This document shows positions 20,672 to 30,235 of a DNA stretch of 64,000 nucleotides, piece by piece; the first letter of the stretch is position 1, and each line of letters starts with the position of its first letter. The position numbers were made by a program, and so were the translations under genes. This DNA comes from Porphyromonas gingivicanis JCM 15907 (GTDB taxonomy: Bacteria; Bacteroidota; Bacteroidia; Bacteroidales; Porphyromonadaceae). Where the stretch lies: the NCBI RefSeq assembly GCF_000614585.1, contig NZ_BAKX01000004.1, positions 1 through 64,000 of the forward strand. The letters run 5' to 3'. The notes under the pieces are model-generated. The model saw nothing but the letters and a program-made list of their open reading frames with translations. It had not been told where the DNA came from and did not search any database.

Positions 20672-21342
20672 TTAAGCGAGAAGAGAAGAAGAGATAAAGC
20701 CTTTAACGCGAAATATCTTGTGTATGTCGTTTCCAGAAACATTGAAAGGAGCGTAAAGGTCTTTGTCGGGGTTGTCTGAAATACAGGTAATAATTATCCC
20801 CCTTCCTCGTCTATGCCTGAGGTACGCAACCTCTTAATCATCCTCTGTCCGTCTCTTGTTATTACAAGGTATATTTCTCCGTTCACTATTGTTTGTACGT
20901 CTTCGGGTACTATTGCTACAATGTCTCGCTCCTTTGCTGTTGGGTACATACTCTCCCCCGTGACGTTAAATGCTACGCATCCCTCAAAGTTAGGGAAGTT
21001 GATGCGCTTATAAGGCTGATTGATTTCGTTATCACTAATCCATATATCATTACCTGCCGTCGCGGAGAGTTCATAATAGTACTTCATACTATTGCTGTCG
21101 GGTTCCGAAGAGCTCTTTAACATCTCACCTTCTCCTGTTATAAGCCAGTCTAAATTTATTTTGTGTGACGACATTTCGGCAATCCTGCGTATTATCTCGT
21201 AGCCTGGAGATACTTCTTTTTCTCCGATTATGCTATTAATCGTGGTTCTGCTTATGAATGTACCCTTGGCCATTGCGGTTATATTGCCGTTATACAGCTT
21301 ATTGGCTATTTCCCTAATCCTGTCATTTACAGATGTATACAT
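20672..21342 (-). CDS. prophage CI-like repressor, S24 peptidase family (one-base frameshift)
   Basis: About 223 residues. N-terminal lambda-repressor-like HTH (ISRTTINSIIGEKEVSPGYE) binds the operators just upstream. The C-terminal S24 domain has the self-cleavage Ser in NVTGESMYP and Lys in RDGQRMIKRLR, implying RecA-triggered inactivation and SOS induction. In the raw frame the protein stops at 20794, but restoring one G in the G5 tract at 20798-20802 continues into ISDNPDKD, APFNVSGNDIHKIFRVKGF, the normal S24 ending, stopping at 20672. ATG 21342 is chosen because an upstream extension runs through the operators. Confidence 0.9.
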
Positions 21343-21371
21343 ATATAATTCAATCTTTTGTAAAGAAATTT

Positions 21372-21419
21372 GGCGAAATTTCGTCGAAAGGTATTGCGTA
21401 TGACGAAATTTCGTCATAC
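21372..21419. promoter_or_regulatory. two repressor/Cro operators
   Basis: Two copies of CGAAATTTCG are centred 30 bp apart. The right one lies in a perfect 22-bp palindrome (21398-21419, core TGACGAAATTTCGTCA). The left one is imperfect (GGCGAAATTTCGTC, 21372-21385). They occupy the 117-bp gap between the divergent repressor and Cro-like genes. Confidence 0.88.
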
Positions 21420-21424
21420 CTTTG
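21394..21424 (+). promoter_or_regulatory. rightward early promoter
   Basis: TTG (21394-21396), a 20-bp spacer and TACCTTTG (21417-21424) match the Bacteroidota consensus. The right operator fills the spacer and touches the -7 box, so repressor bound there would block transcription of the early operon. Confidence 0.75.
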
Positions 21425-21459
21425 CAACTGCAAAACAATACAAAGCAAATATAGAGAAA

Positions 21460-21657
21460 ATGGCACAAAGTTTAATTAAGAAATGGGAAAACCTCGGGAA
21501 GAGGGAGCAGGACAAGGTGGCGTTCGAGCTGGCAGGACTGTGCAACGTGGCGATAGAGACGGTGAAGACGTGGGCAAAGGGGCAGAGAACTCCAAAGCCT
21601 GCTAACCAAGAAATCATTGAGAAGTATTTAAGTGAAAAGGAGGAGAAAGGAATATGA
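21460..21657 (+). CDS. Cro-like HTH protein
   Basis: 65 residues from ATG 21460 (MAQSLIKKW). A compact helical DNA-binding domain: FELAGLCNVAIETVKTWAKG is a helix-turn-helix of XRE type. As the first gene rightward from the divergent operator, opposite the S24 repressor, it is the expected position of Cro. The upstream in-frame extension runs through the operator and is rejected. Overlaps the next gene by 4 bp. Confidence 0.8.
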   Translation: MAQSLIKKWENLGKREQDKVAFELAGLCNVAIETVKTWAKGQRTPKPANQEIIEKYLSEKEEKGI

Positions 21658-21965
21658 AAGAATTAAAAACAATCGTAACAATAACTGCGAAGCTATACAA
21701 GCAATCTGGGGAGGTTGTGGACGTTACCCCCGAGAACGGGACGGACTTCTCACTACAAGAGCTACAGGGCTATGTAGGCGGATATATCGAGACCCTCGCA
21801 CTTAACCACAACCGCTTTATGGTGATAAACGAAGAGGGCAAATTCGCAAAAGGAGCAGAGCGCAATGAAAAGGCTACCGAAATAGCGGCGGAGAGCGGAG
21901 CTATTTGGTTTGAAGACTTCATTGTAGGAGATGCTTTAGTGTGCACTGCATCAATGGTGAAATGA
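21654..21965 (+). CDS. DUF3846-like phage protein
   Basis: 103 residues. The central GYVGGYIETLALNHNRFMVI and NEEGKFAKG, N-K-AT, and a final IVGDALV fit the DUF3846 pattern seen in many phages and plasmids, whose function is unknown. It is the second gene of the early rightward operon, coupled to the Cro-like gene and overlapping the next start by 4 bp. Confidence 0.7.
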   Translation: MKELKTIVTITAKLYKQSGEVVDVTPENGTDFSLQELQGYVGGYIETLALNHNRFMVINEEGKFAKGAERNEKATEIAAESGAIWFEDFIVGDALVCTASMVK

Positions 21966-22300
21966 ATATGAAACAGATAAATAAGAAAGAGGGAGCTATT
22001 GCCTCCCTCGCAAAAGGACGCCTTTCCGAAGAGGACGAAGCGATACTAACAGCTGTAAACATTCTCCGCAAAAGAGCGCACGTGGATACCGTAGTAATGC
22101 ACGACTTTATTATAGAAAAAGCATCAAGATTTGACGAGAGGGCGGCGAGGATGGAAAGGCAGATAGAGGAACTACAAAGGAAAGTAGAGGACGAGGTAAA
22201 GAAAAGCCGCATATGGGATGTGCTTGCCACTTGTACCCTCCTGATAGCATCGCTTATACATATAGCTCTGTTCGTTTTGAGGCTTGTTACAGGAACTTGA
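21962..22300 (+). CDS. small coiled-coil protein with C-terminal TM segment
   Basis: 112 residues from ATG 21962. The middle is a predicted coiled coil (RMERQIEELQRKVEDEVKK). A TM helix follows near the C terminus (VLATCTLLIASLIHIALFVL), so this is a tail-anchored protein. No family recognised. End of the Cro operon; the 3' end overlaps the opposing gene by 14 bp. Confidence 0.7.
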   Translation: MNMKQINKKEGAIASLAKGRLSEEDEAILTAVNILRKRAHVDTVVMHDFIIEKASRFDERAARMERQIEELQRKVEDEVKKSRIWDVLATCTLLIASLIHIALFVLRLVTGT

Positions 22301-22619
22301 TAATGAACTCTGCAATTGCTACCAATCCTGCAATACATCCTATTATGGAGATGAATGTCTTTATGGCTTTGCTCCAAATCCTCTTTTGAGTTTGCTTTTT
22401 CAAGGAGTTATCATTTAGCAGGGCTATGCACCTCTGCCCTTTAAGGGTTACTCGAAATATAACAGTGTCTACACCTGCTTGCTTCGTAATACAGAGTAGC
22501 CCAAGAGTAAACAGTCTTACGTATTTATCATGTACTGTTTTATCGGTAGCATTTTCAGAGAGAGGGTCGAGATTAAGGAGGAACTTTTGCTCTTCGGATT
22601 TCAGTCGGGGGTATTGCAT
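22287..22619 (-). CDS. unrecognised small protein with C-terminal TM, opposite strand
   Basis: 110 residues from ATG 22619 (MQYPRLKSEE). Soluble, mixed N-terminal ~80 residues (VIFRVTLKGQRCIALL) and a C-terminal TM helix (TFISIIGCIAGLVAIAEFII). A leftward gene inside the rightward early region with its own possible promoter: minus-strand TACCTTTG at 22647-22654. This solitary antisense placement suggests lysogenic expression, i.e. a moron (inference). Confidence 0.65.
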   Translation of the reverse strand: MQYPRLKSEEQKFLLNLDPLSENATDKTVHDKYVRLFTLGLLCITKQAGVDTVIFRVTLKGQRCIALLNDNSLKKQTQKRIWSKAIKTFISIIGCIAGLVAIAEFIIKFL

Positions 22620-22692
22620 AACAAAAAAATAGTTTAAGCGTGAGCACAAAGGTATAGAGTAAAAAACAACAGAAAACAGTATTACAACTAAT

Positions 22693-22920
22693 ATGAAGAG
22701 AATACAAAGTATAGAAAAGTGGGTGCTATGGGCGGTTTTCGTAGCGTGGGGTACGGGGGCATTTATCGTACTCATAAGCGACACGCTCCCCAACGAGGAG
22801 CTTACGAAAGAGCTCTTTCACCGCTTCATCTGGAACAAGATAAACGCTATCGTGCATTTAGTACTCTGCTATCTTCTTTACAAGATAGCGTACTACAAAA
22901 AGTGGGTACCTCAGATATAA
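22693..22920 (+). CDS. small two-TM protein
   Basis: 75 residues starting MKRIQSIEKW. Two hydrophobic segments (WVLWAVFVAWGTGAFIVLI and INAIVHLVLCYLLYKIAYY) separated by an acidic loop. No family recognised. Rightward, 5 bp before the excisionase-like gene, so part of the early operon. Confidence 0.6.
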   Translation: MKRIQSIEKWVLWAVFVAWGTGAFIVLISDTLPNEELTKELFHRFIWNKINAIVHLVLCYLLYKIAYYKKWVPQI

Positions 22921-22925
22921 ACGCT

Positions 22926-23225
22926 ATGGAAGTACAAGAAGTAAAAGCTCTGAATGATCGATTGGATCGAATAGAGCAACTCACACTGCTTGGAGTGAAG
23001 TCGGTGCTGGACATTCACGAGGTGGCACTGCTAACGGGGTTCACCGTTGCCCACCTCTACCAGCTCACCTCAAGGCGCGAGATACCGCACTATAAGAAAG
23101 GGAAGAAGCTCTACTTCAACAAAGAGGAGGTAGAGCGATGGATGACCTCTAAAAAGGTATTAACCAATCAAGAAATAGAAAGTAAGGCTACGACCCATGT
23201 AGCCATCCACAAGAGAGCATACTAA
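22926..23225 (+). CDS. excisionase-like HTH protein
   Basis: 99 residues from ATG 22926 (MEVQEVKALN). N-terminal short coiled coil, then a MerR/excisionase-type winged helix: DIHEVALLTGFTVAHLYQLT, and YKKGKKLYFNKEEVERWM. Proteins of this type help Int in directional excision or regulate early transcription. It is encoded 4.7 kb from the integrase but in the early operon, as expected for a protein needed on induction. Confidence 0.75.
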   Translation: MEVQEVKALNDRLDRIEQLTLLGVKSVLDIHEVALLTGFTVAHLYQLTSRREIPHYKKGKKLYFNKEEVERWMTSKKVLTNQEIESKATTHVAIHKRAY

Positions 23226-23246
23226 TCAATAATAACTAAAAAGACT

Positions 23247-23657
23247 ATGGTAATTACATTGCAAATCAGTGCAACGCCCGAGCTATTGGAGGCACTGAAC
23301 CAACTAACCGAGGCACTCACGGGGAAAACGCTGGGCGCGCCTGCCGTTACAGCTCCTGCAAAGCCGACATCTAAGAAGTCTGCCCCTGCTCCCGAGAGTC
23401 CTAAGAGCGAAGAGCCTGCCGCTACTGCTCCTGCTCCTGCCCCTGCCCCTGCGGAAGCTCCTACAATCCATGAACCTGCCAACGCTACCGCCTCTACGCT
23501 CACGTTAGATGACGTTAAGCGCATCATTATGCAGAAAAACAAAGAGGGGCATCGAGAGGAGATAATCGCTATCCTCAAAGGGTACGGCTTCACCTCTGTA
23601 CCCTCTATCACCCCTGACAAGTTTGAGGAAGTATTTAGCCAAGTGTCCGCCCTATGA
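23247..23657 (+). CDS. early phage protein with Ala/Pro linker
   Basis: 136 residues. An N-terminal helical segment (ATPELLEALNQLTEAL), a ~45-residue Ala/Pro/Ser/Lys-rich disordered linker, and a conserved C-terminal domain (TLDDVKRIIMQKNKEGHREE, ending FEEVFSQVSAL). The same architecture occurs upstream of DUF2800 genes in many temperate phages. It overlaps DUF2800 by 4 bp. Function unknown; association with recombination or replication is inferred from position. Confidence 0.7.
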   Translation: MVITLQISATPELLEALNQLTEALTGKTLGAPAVTAPAKPTSKKSAPAPESPKSEEPAATAPAPAPAPAEAPTIHEPANATASTLTLDDVKRIIMQKNKEGHREEIIAILKGYGFTSVPSITPDKFEEVFSQVSAL

Positions 23658-24841
23658 ACCCTGTACAAGAAATAACCCTTAGCCCATCGGCGCACGCTCT
23701 TTTAGGTCCTTCGGGGGCATCTCGATGGCTGGAGTGTACGCCCAGCGCACGGCTCGAGGAGCAGTTCCCCGACAGCTCCAGCAGTGCTGCCGAAGAGGGG
23801 ACAATAGCGCACGCACTTGCCGAATTGAAGCTACGCCTCGCCATTGGGGAGATTGACGAGGACCTATTCAACGCAGAGCTGGAGAAGTTGGTCGCCTCGC
23901 CCTACTATAATGCAGACATGAGAGAGCATACAAGCGAGTATGCCACGGTAGTGTTAGAAACCTTTGCCGCTGCACAGAGGGCGACCCGCGATGCGCAGCT
24001 CTTTATAGAGTCTCGCCTCGACTTGACGGAGTACATCCCCGAAGGTTTCGGCACGAGCGATGCGGTGATTGTTGCCGACGACCGTCTCGAGGTTATAGAC
24101 CTCAAGTATGGCAAGGGTGTAGCGGTAGATGCTCGGGAGAATAAGCAGATGATGATATACGCCCTTGGTGCGCTCTCGGCGCACGGCATCCTATACGATA
24201 TTAAGAGGGTGCGTATGACCATCTACCAACCCCGCATTGGCAATTACTCCTCTTGGGAGTGTTCTGTAGAGGAGCTAAAGAAGTTTGCCAAAGAGGTGGT
24301 TATCCCCAAGGCGCAATTGGCTTTCCAAGGAGGGGGAGATTTCGTTAGTGGTGAACATTGTCGCTTCTGCCGTGCTAAGTGCCGATGTAGAGCGTATGCC
24401 GATGCGCAGCTCGAGGTGGCGAAGTATGAGTTCCGTGCGCCCGCGCTCCTCTCCGACGCAGAGATAGCCGACATCTTAGGTCGTGCGGAGGCGCTCAAGA
24501 ATTGGGTTTCCTCCATCGAAGAGCATGCACTTACGGAGGCTCGAGACAACGGCAAGCACTTTGAGGGCTTCAAGCTCGTAGAGGGGCGAAGCGTGCGCAC
24601 TATCATCAACCCCGAAACGTGCGCCTCTATCCTAATGGAGGCGGGGTACACGGAGGAGCAAATCTACTCTCGCGCTCTCTTGGGGATAACTGCCTTAGAG
24701 AAAGCAGTTGGCAAGAAGCAGTTCGGAGAACTGCTCGGGGCGCATATTGTAAAACCTGCGGGCAAACCGACCCTTGTCCCTTTGTCGGACAAACGCCCCG
24801 AGATAGGCTCCGTGTCGGGAGCTGTGGAGGACTTCTCATGA
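23654..24841 (+). CDS. DUF2800 protein, PD-(D/E)XK nuclease-like with Fe-S type cysteines
   Basis: 395 residues. DUF2800 proteins relate to the Cas4/RecB-like PD-(D/E)XK nucleases. Seen: N-terminal GPSGASRWLECTPSARLEE, the catalytic-type stretch LEVIDLKYGKGVAVD (Asp and Lys), QMMIYALGAL (motif III-like Gln), and a Cys cluster HCRFCRAKCRCRAYAD, probable [4Fe-4S] ligands. Likely role: processing of DNA ends in phage recombination or replication. Starts the replication module and overlaps its neighbours on both sides by 4 bp. Confidence 0.85.
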   Translation: MNPVQEITLSPSAHALLGPSGASRWLECTPSARLEEQFPDSSSSAAEEGTIAHALAELKLRLAIGEIDEDLFNAELEKLVASPYYNADMREHTSEYATVVLETFAAAQRATRDAQLFIESRLDLTEYIPEGFGTSDAVIVADDRLEVIDLKYGKGVAVDARENKQMMIYALGALSAHGILYDIKRVRMTIYQPRIGNYSSWECSVEELKKFAKEVVIPKAQLAFQGGGDFVSGEHCRFCRAKCRCRAYADAQLEVAKYEFRAPALLSDAEIADILGRAEALKNWVSSIEEHALTEARDNGKHFEGFKLVEGRSVRTIINPETCASILMEAGYTEEQIYSRALLGITALEKAVGKKQFGELLGAHIVKPAGKPTLVPLSDKRPEIGSVSGAVEDFS

Positions 24842-25026
24842 AAAAGCCTTACAAAGACGACCCCTACAAGCGTCTTGCACCTCCTGCAGTGCCTTCCAAT
24901 AGTAAAGATATAAATATCGCCTACGACGACCCCGAGAGAGTGCGTGCCTGGTACGCAAGTGTCCGAAAGAGGATATACAAGAAGGAGTGGGCAACGAAAG
25001 AAAAAGAGTTCGAGGGGTGCTACTAA
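24838..25026 (+). CDS. small basic phage protein
   Basis: 62 residues (MKKPYKDDPY...), charged, with many Lys, Arg and Tyr. Its ATG overlaps the DUF2800 stop (ATGA), so it is translationally coupled. No family recognised. The first 21-bp repeat array starts 27 bp after its stop. Confidence 0.65.
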   Translation: MKKPYKDDPYKRLAPPAVPSNSKDINIAYDDPERVRAWYASVRKRIYKKEWATKEKEFEGCY

Positions 25027-25052
25027 ACCTACACAAAGGGGGGCGATTTTAG

Positions 25053-25130
25053 GTACCGACCAAAAAGAAATTAGAACGTACCAAAAACTTTTTTGAACGT
25101 ACCAAAATGATTTTTGAACGTACCTAAATC
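25053..25130 (+). repeat. 21-bp repeat array A (four units)
   Basis: GAACGTACC starts at 25074, 25095 and 25116, exactly 21 bp apart, each within a unit like TTTTGAACGTACCAAAA. A diverged fourth unit (ACCGACCAAAA) lies 21 bp further upstream. The array fills the gap between the small basic gene and DUF2815. It matches arrays at 33345 and 40653. Confidence 0.93.
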
Positions 25131-25185
25131 TCCCCCTCTTACGACGGGAACTATTTAACAAAATAACAGTAACAAATTCAAGATT

Positions 25186-25757
25186 ATGGCAAACAATCCA
25201 TCTACAACGACAAAAGTAATCACAGGCATGGTACGCTTTAGCTACCTGCACGTATTTGAGCCCCACGCCATTGAAGAGGGACAAGAGAAAAAGTACTCCG
25301 TATCGCTCCTTATCCCTAAGAGCGACACGAAGACGATAGAGCTTATCCTGCAGGCGGTTAAGACAGCCACCGAACAAGCAAAGGCGAAAATGGGCGGTAA
25401 ACTACCCCCTAAGTTCAAGCTACCGCTTAACGATGGCGACTTAGACCGCCCCGACGACCCCGACTATGCAGGGCATTACTACGTGAACGCAAGTGCAAAA
25501 GCGCGCCCAGGGTGGTGGATAAGAACCTACAGCCCATCATAGACCCCGAGGAGTTGTACAGCGGTTGCTATGGGCGCGCCTCTATCACTTTCTACCACTT
25601 CGACAAGGCAGGCAATAGGGGCGTGGCTTGTGGGCTGAACAACGTACAAAAGCTCAAGGATGGCGAATACCTTGGCGGTCGCACCTCTGCGGAAAACGAC
25701 TTTGCGGACTCCTTCGTGGATGGCGACTCCACAGACGATTTCGACTTACCTTTCTAA
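25186..25757 (+). CDS. DUF2815 phage protein, ssDNA-binding-like (one-base frameshift)
   Basis: About 190 residues. DUF2815 proteins accompany phage family A polymerases and are thought to be single-stranded-DNA-binding (OB-fold) proteins. Seen: RFSYLHVFEPHAIEEGQEKK, YSVSLLIPKSDT, and a C-terminal GCYGRASITFYHFDKAGNRG followed by an acidic tail typical of SSB-like partners (DSTDDFDLPF). The frame breaks in the GGG at 25508-25510, which should be GGGG, restoring ARPGVVDKNLQPIIDPEELY. Preceded by repeat array A. Confidence 0.85.
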
Positions 25758-25776
25758 TCTTTCTTTTCTTTCCGTT

Positions 25777-25810
25777 GAGGAGGTAACCGTAAGGGGTTGC
25801 CTCCTCTTTT
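25777..25810 (+). terminator. intrinsic terminator after DUF2815
   Basis: GAGGAGGTAACC pairs with GGTTGCCTCCTC (one mismatch) followed by TTTT. It separates the DUF2815 transcript from the polymerase gene. Confidence 0.7.
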
Positions 25811-25824
25811 AACCCTCTTATTCT

Positions 25825-27774
25825 ATGCAATTTCTATACATATCTCTCAAAGCCTTTAGCCCAGAGAACCCTGTCGCTGGTCTTACGCGCTTCGTTGCGC
25901 ATGACGACTTTACGCTTCTTGTTGTAGCCTATCACCTCAATGATGATGTGCAGGGGTTAGTGCATACAGCGCAAGGCGATAAGCTGGACGACGAGGTGGT
26001 AGCCCTTTTGAGGAGCGACAGCGTGGTAAAAGTGGCACATAATACACGCTTCACCCGCCTCTGTTTAGAGCGTTATTTGGGCGTATCGCTCGATGCTCGG
26101 CAATGGTTTGACACCAAGGCGCATTGCACCGTCTCGGGACTTCCACAGGGTCTCCCCGAGATAGCCTCCGCGCTACTGTTCAAAATAGCCCCCTATCCCG
26201 AAGAGGCGACTCTTACTAAGCTATTCGCGTTGCCCAATAAAAAAGGCAAGCGCAACATAGCGCAACAATATGATAAAGATTGGTCGCTCTTTGCGGAGTC
26301 TGTTTGGGCCAATCTCTGCGCTACGATGCAGTTGCACGCATACCTTCTTACCCTTTACCCCTCTCCCTTGTTAGAGGACGAGCAAAAGGTCTACAAGGTG
26401 GACCAAGAGATAAACAGTAGGGGGATAGAGGTAGATGCTCGATTTGTGGCATCTGCGCTACGTATGTACGAAAAGCACCAACGTGCGCTCCGTGTACGCT
26501 TAGAAAAACGTATCGGCAACTCCGCCACCCCCACCTTCTTTAGAGACTATTTGGCTCGTCGCACGGGGCGTGTGCTACAGAGCTTAAGCAAGTCCGCTCT
26601 CAAGGCTCTGCTGGGCGAGCTGGCGGACGAGGCTATAAAGGAGGACATAAGGGACTACTTAGAGCTCCAGCGCACCGCCTGCAAGAAGTACTCCGCCATA
26701 CAGAAGTCGGTAGTGAACGCTACACGCATCTACGATCACCTGCAGTACCTCGGCACGGCTACGGGTCGGTGGTCCAGTAGTGGCGTTCAGATGCACAACC
26801 TACCCTCTACCTCCTTGTCGCCTGAAGACCTGCACACCGCACGAGAGCTTGTGCTAAGCAGAGATGTGGAGTCCATCGCTCTTCTATTCGGGGATGTAAC
26901 CGACACCTTGGCGCAATTAGTCCGCACCTCCTTTGTTCCGTCTGCCGATAAACTCTTCTGTGTAGCCGACTACTCCGCTATTGAGGCGCGTGTATTAGCC
27001 TGTCTGGCACAAGAGGAGTGGAGGTTGGAGCTATTCCGCAACAATGGGCTACTCTACGAAACCTCCGCCTCTAAGATGTTTCGAGTGGATATGGAGACCG
27101 TCCTGGCAGACCCCGCCCTCCGCCCTAAGGGGAAGGTGGCAGAGCTTTCGTTGGGATACGGAGGGGGCGTTAATGCTCTTATAGGAATGGGCGCGCTCGA
27201 CAAAGGGATAACCCGTGAGGAGCTCCCCATCATCGTAAGCGAGTGGCGACGCGCCAACCCACGGATAGTAGCCTTCTGGGACAAGTGTATGAGTATGGCT
27301 TTAGAGGCTATACATGCGCCCGAAAATACTTTCTCACTCTTTATATATCAAAATCGTGGAGACGAAGAGAGAACGAAGATTGTAAACGTCTATCTCCACT
27401 TCTGCCTCATCAAGGGCAACCTCTGTATAGTGCTGCCATCGGGTCGGGCGCTGGTTTACCGTGGGGCTAAGCCCGACAAGGGGGGCTTCTCCTATATAAA
27501 AGATGGAGAGGAGGAATATGTTTTCGGCGGTAAGCTGGTGGAGAATATAACGCAGGCAGTAGCTCGGGATATTCTGGCTTGTGCCCTTGTCCGCATAAAC
27601 CCTTTTTACGATGTAGTGCTACACGTCCATGACGAGATTGTAGCAGAGATACCCGAGGAGAGAGCCTCCGACGCTCTGCGACGGATTGCAGATAGCATGG
27701 CGACCCCTCCCGTCTGGCTTCCCGATATCCCACTACATGTAGAGGCTTTCGCAACACCCTATTATTGTAAATAG
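25825..27774 (+). CDS. phage family A DNA polymerase
   Basis: 649 residues. An N-terminal RNase H-like 3'-5' exonuclease-type domain (VVKVAHNTRFTRLCLERYLG) is followed by the thumb and palm. Motif A is VADYSAIEARVLACLA, motif B KVAELSLGYGGGVNALIG, motif C LHVHDEIVAEI. This replicates the phage genome together with the primase-helicase. Length and organisation match polymerases paired with DUF2800/DUF2815 in Firmicutes phages. The frame is intact. Confidence 0.93.
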   Translation: MQFLYISLKAFSPENPVAGLTRFVAHDDFTLLVVAYHLNDDVQGLVHTAQGDKLDDEVVALLRSDSVVKVAHNTRFTRLCLERYLGVSLDARQWFDTKAHCTVSGLPQGLPEIASALLFKIAPYPEEATLTKLFALPNKKGKRNIAQQYDKDWSLFAESVWANLCATMQLHAYLLTLYPSPLLEDEQKVYKVDQEINSRGIEVDARFVASALRMYEKHQRALRVRLEKRIGNSATPTFFRDYLARRTGRVLQSLSKSALKALLGELADEAIKEDIRDYLELQRTACKKYSAIQKSVVNATRIYDHLQYLGTATGRWSSSGVQMHNLPSTSLSPEDLHTARELVLSRDVESIALLFGDVTDTLAQLVRTSFVPSADKLFCVADYSAIEARVLACLAQEEWRLELFRNNGLLYETSASKMFRVDMETVLADPALRPKGKVAELSLGYGGGVNALIGMGALDKGITREELPIIVSEWRRANPRIVAFWDKCMSMALEAIHAPENTFSLFIYQNRGDEERTKIVNVYLHFCLIKGNLCIVLPSGRALVYRGAKPDKGGFSYIKDGEEEYVFGGKLVENITQAVARDILACALVRINPFYDVVLHVHDEIVAEIPEERASDALRRIADSMATPPVWLPDIPLHVEAFATPYYCK

Positions 27775-27775
27775 T

Positions 27776-30217
27776 ATGACAACACTAAAACACGACGGCC
27801 CTTTGGATATCGCCATCGGTCGCAACCGTAAAGACACCGCGTGGCGTAATCATGAGATGCTATGGAGCGAACTCTTGATGCGCCTCTCGCTTACGCACCG
27901 TACGGCGGAGACGTTCGCCTCTTACTGCTCCTCCAACAAGTCCCGACGAGACGAAATAAAGGACGTAGGGGGCTTTGTGGGCGGTTATATCACAGGAGGG
28001 CGGCGCAAACATGGTGCTATCCTCCATCGCTCCTTAGTGTCATTGGATATAGACTTCGGGAATAAGGAGATTTGGGATGACTTTTGCCTCCTCTTTAATT
28101 GTGCTGGGGCTATCTACACCACGCACAGCCACTCTGCCGAAAAGCCACGACTTCGATTGATAGTGCCTCTCGATCGTCCTGTAGCTTGCGATGAGTATGT
28201 GGCTATCTCGAGGCGCATCGCTGGCACACTCGGCATAAACTACTTTGACGATACCACCTTCCAACCCGAACGCTTGATGTATTGGCCCTCCACCTCTTCG
28301 GATGGGGAGTTTCTATTCGACTCGGTAGATGGTCCGTTCCTCTCTGCCGACGAGATGCTCGGAAGCTATAAGGATTGGACCAATACCGCAGAGTGGCCCG
28401 TAAGCGACCGTGTAGAGGCGGTCGTGCGGAGAGAGGCTACCAAGCAAGGCGACCCTTGCGAGAAAGGGGGCATCGTAGGGGCTTTTTGTCGAGCTTACAC
28501 CATCTCCGAAGCGATAGAGGGCTATCTGGACGATGTGTACACGGCTTGCGATATTCCGAATCGCTACACCTATCGAGAGGGTTCTACCTCTTCGGGGTTA
28601 GTGGTTTATGAAGACAAGTACGCCTATTCACATCACAGTACCGACTATAGTGGGAAAGCTCTGCAATGCTTTCGACTTGGTGCGCCTGCACCTCTATGGA
28701 CTCCAGGACGAGGAGGCACAAGAGGGTACGCCTGTAAATCGTCTTCCCTCCTATATAGCTATGTGCGAGAGGGCGACTAAGGACGCCAAGGTGCGCAATC
28801 TATTGGGACAGGAGCGCCTCAAGGAGGCAGGGGCGGACTTTGCCGAGCAGTTCGAAGAGGAGGCAGACATGGAGTGGCTCTCCGAGATGGATGTAGATCG
28901 TAGGGGGGCTTACCGTGCTACCTCCGCCAATATTCGACTCATATTAGAGAACGACCCTCAACTGAAAGGCGCTCTTGCGCATGACGCTTTCCGCAAGACC
29001 GATGTAGTCTTGAAGGCGTTGCCGTGGTCTCCTTTGCCTGCTCCTCGAGACCTTAACGATACCGACGATGCAGGGCTGAGAGACTACCTCGAGACCATCT
29101 ACAATATCACAGGCGTACAGAAGATAAAGGACGCTATGCAGATTACCCTCTCTAAGCATCAATTCAACCCGTGAGGGATTATTTAGAGGCGTGCAGGTGG
29201 GACGGCGTGGAGCGCATCTCTACTCTTCTTATCGACTATCTCGGAGCGGAGGATACTCCCTACACCCGTTCTGTAGCTGAGGTGTGTCTAACGGCTGCCG
29301 TGGCACGCATCTACCAGCCAGGGATAAAGTTCGACTACGTCCCCGTGATTGTAGGACCTCAAGGGTGTGGGAAAAGCTCCTTCGTGCGCTTCCTGGGGCG
29401 TAGCTGGTTCTCCGATAGCTTTGGTACTGTCTCGGGCAAGGAAGCCGTAGAGCAGATACAGGGGGCATGGATTATAGAGATTGGGGAGCTGGCAGGGTTA
29501 AAGAAAGCCGACCTTGACGTTATCAAGCATTTTATCACCAAGCAGACGGACCGCTTCCGTACCGCCTACGCACGACGTGTAGAAACCTTCCCCCGCCAGT
29601 GTGTCTTCTGGGGAACGACCAATAACCATGAGTTCTTGAAAGACCCAACAGGTAACCGTCGCTTTCTCCCGATAGATACAGGAAAGAGAGAGCCAACGAA
29701 AAGCATCTTTGCAGACCTCGAAAGGGAGGTAGACCAGATTTGGGCGGAAGCGGTGCATCGCTATAAAGAGGGTGCCTCGCTCCATCTTACCGCCCCCTTG
29801 GAGCTACTCGCGCAGAGCGAGCAGAAGCAACACTCCGAACGGGATAGCCGTATTGGTATGATACAGGAGTACCTTAATACGCCTATACCTCGATGGTGGG
29901 ACCAGCTCACCATTTCGGATCGTATCCTATACCTTCAGGGAGGTGGCAATAGAGATGAATACGCCGAACCTCGTACCCGTGTCTGCGTGGCGGAGGTGTG
30001 GTGCGAACTCTTCGAACGACAACGCTCCGACCTCACAAAAGGCATTTCTAATGAGATTGCTAACATGATACTCGCCTGCGAAGGTTGGAAGAGAGAAGCG
30101 ACCCCCTGCCGTATTGTAATATATGGTCTTCAGAAGAATTTTACCAATAAGACAATTAAGGATAATAAACACCTATTTAACTCTTCTACTGTTACCAACG
30201 ATGACGCCCCTTTTTAG
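27776..30217 (+). CDS. AEP-like primase / VirE-family P-loop helicase (frame breaks)
   Basis: One protein of about 814 residues spread over three frames. The N-terminal primase-like domain has SLDIDFG and, after a gap, THSHSAEKPRLRLIVPL, the metal and His/Arg pattern of archaeo-eukaryotic primases. The middle contains a VirE-type region (GKLCNAFDLVRLHLYG). The C-terminal NTPase has Walker A GPQGCGKSS, Walker B WIIEIGELAG and FWGTTNNHEFLKDPTGNRRF. Breaks: GGG at 28652-28654 (two G missing) and CCC at 29168-29170 (one C missing), the latter restoring KHQFNPVRDYLEA. Expected role: priming and unwinding at the phage origin. Confidence 0.87.
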
Positions 30218-30235
30218 TAACATAATTATTAAAGT

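Noticed and set aside
25053-25130. CRISPR array
   Set aside because: Repeats are contiguous at 21 bp with no unique spacers of 30-40 bp, and no cas genes are present.
24664-25377. 237-codon open frame on the minus strand over DUF2800 and array A
   Set aside because: It is antisense to a well-supported gene and translates the 21-bp repeats as a 7-residue repeat, an artefact of 21 being divisible by three.
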